Shown here one piece after another: positions 4,863-5,212 of a DNA stretch of 5,212 nt (within the stretch, counting starts at the first letter, position 1; every line of letters starts with the position of its first letter). Position numbers and translations under genes: made by a program. The notes beneath the pieces are model-generated. The model saw nothing but the letters and a program-made list of their open reading frames with translations, searched no databases and was not told where the DNA came from. The stretch comes from an uncultured Planctomycetaceae bacterium (GTDB taxonomy: Bacteria > Planctomycetota > Planctomycetia > Pirellulales > UBA1268), in contig CALAZQ010000248.1 of assembly GCA_937926325.1 (NCBI GenBank), forward strand, positions 1 to 5,212, given 5' to 3'.

Positions 4863-5212
4863 ATGTGCTTTGGAAACATCTCTGGAACCGGCGCGCGTCG
4901 CGTCGGTATTGCTGCCGCCGTCATCATCGGCATGAGTGTGCCCAGTGCGGCCTGGGCCGAGTGGTCCTATGAGTCGGGCGAGGTGGTCTCGGGCTCGTCC
5001 GGCGGTTCTTCGGGCGGCTGGCACTCGAGTTACGGCTCGAACGGCGGTTCGTCGGGTGGCAGCTCGGGCGGGAGTTCGGGTGGTTCATCCGGCGGCAGTT
5101 ACGGTTCCAGCGGCGGTAGCTCAGGAGGCAGCTGGGGTTCTGGGGGCAGCCACGGCAGTCGGCGGGCGGCGCGGCGGGCGGCCCGACGGGCCCGGCGGCA
5201 CGGGTCGTCCGG
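4863..5212 (+). CDS. Secreted Ser-Gly-Gly repeat protein (3' end outside window)
   Basis: The frame is still open at the right edge after 116 residues. It begins with a signal peptide: basic RR at 12-13, a hydrophobic core (14-26) and a likely signal peptidase I site after AWA (30-32), leaving mature protein from E33. The RR is not in a twin-arginine consensus. Residues 43-99 are almost wholly Ser and Gly in an SSGG-type four-residue repeat, broken by W53, H54, Y57, N60, Y80, W91 and H97. Residues 100-112 are arginine and alanine in an RRAA pattern, then HGSS follows. Glycine/serine-rich exported proteins of this sort are, as I recall, common in planctomycetes, but I cannot name a family. A wall, matrix or adhesive role is only a guess. 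No domain is visible so far; one may lie beyond the window. Confidence 0.85.
   Translation, partial: MCFGNISGTGARRVGIAAAVIIGMSVPSAAWAEWSYESGEVVSGSSGGSSGGWHSSYGSNGGSSGGSSGGSSGGSSGGSYGSSGGSSGGSWGSGGSHGSRRAARRAARRARRHGSS
4989..5159 (+). repeat. Low-complexity SSGG-coding tract
   Basis: About 57 codons of degenerate 12-base units encoding Ser-Ser-Gly-Gly. Serine codons are mixed (TCG, AGC, TCC, AGT, TCA, TCT) and glycine codons likewise (GGC, GGT, GGG, GGA), so the protein repeat is kept while the DNA repeat is blurred. The spacer-like regularity is coding and not CRISPR. Confidence 0.85.

Noticed and set aside
4747..4935. Short plus-strand frame before and across the start of the secreted protein
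   Set aside because: Non-ATG start, no ribosome site, and it overlaps the signal peptide region in another frame.
4989..5159. Regular repeats suggesting a CRISPR array
   Set aside because: The periodicity is 12 bases, in frame, and encodes SSGG; there are no conserved long repeats with unique spacers.

Overview
The window is a GC-rich bacterial chromosomal segment, densely packed with short genes on both strands. The best guess at origin is a planctomycete. This is inference from three things: a tiny lysine/arginine-rich protein starting with a basic KEIKRRRHRR-type block at the left edge, a secreted Ser-Gly-Gly repeat protein with an RRAARR tail at the right edge, and several genes without a clear Shine-Dalgarno site. 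No marker gene proves the phylum. I see no transposase, integrase, CRISPR array, phage gene or toxin module; this looks like ordinary core or near-core chromosome.

Layout, left to right. (1) 1-92, minus: start of a small basic protein, with a good -35/-10 pair and an AGGAG ribosome site. (2) 243-329, plus: a class II tRNA-Ser with anticodon UGA, fired by a separate promoter from the same short intergenic region. (3) 353-982, minus: a membrane protein with the complete histidine-box pattern of the fatty acid hydroxylase superfamily, convergent with the tRNA. (4) 1112-2671, minus: a DEAD-box RNA helicase with all the signature motifs and a basic C-terminal tail. (5) 2896-3471, plus: an unrecognised multi-spanning membrane protein, divergent from the helicase, with an 18-bp-period direct repeat at its 5' end. 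(6) 3482-3730, minus: a tiny acidic, zinc-ribbon, single-span membrane protein. (7) 3763-4017, minus: a small Cys-rich protein with the DUF5522-type signature, probably cotranscribed with (6). (8) 4016-4735, plus: a CobB/SIRT5-type sirtuin whose start codon overlaps, on the opposite strand, that of (7). (9) 4863 to the right edge, plus: a secreted Ser/Gly repeat protein, incomplete.

The genes do not form one pathway. The housekeeping theme is translation and RNA (tRNA-Ser, RNA helicase, perhaps the small basic protein) plus protein deacylation (sirtuin). The most interesting points are the interlocked start codons of the sirtuin and the DUF5522-type gene, which force the two genes to share one very short control region; the secreted low-complexity protein at the right edge; and the repeat/palindrome at the start of the unknown membrane protein gene. 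None of these amounts to a clear new system on sequence alone.
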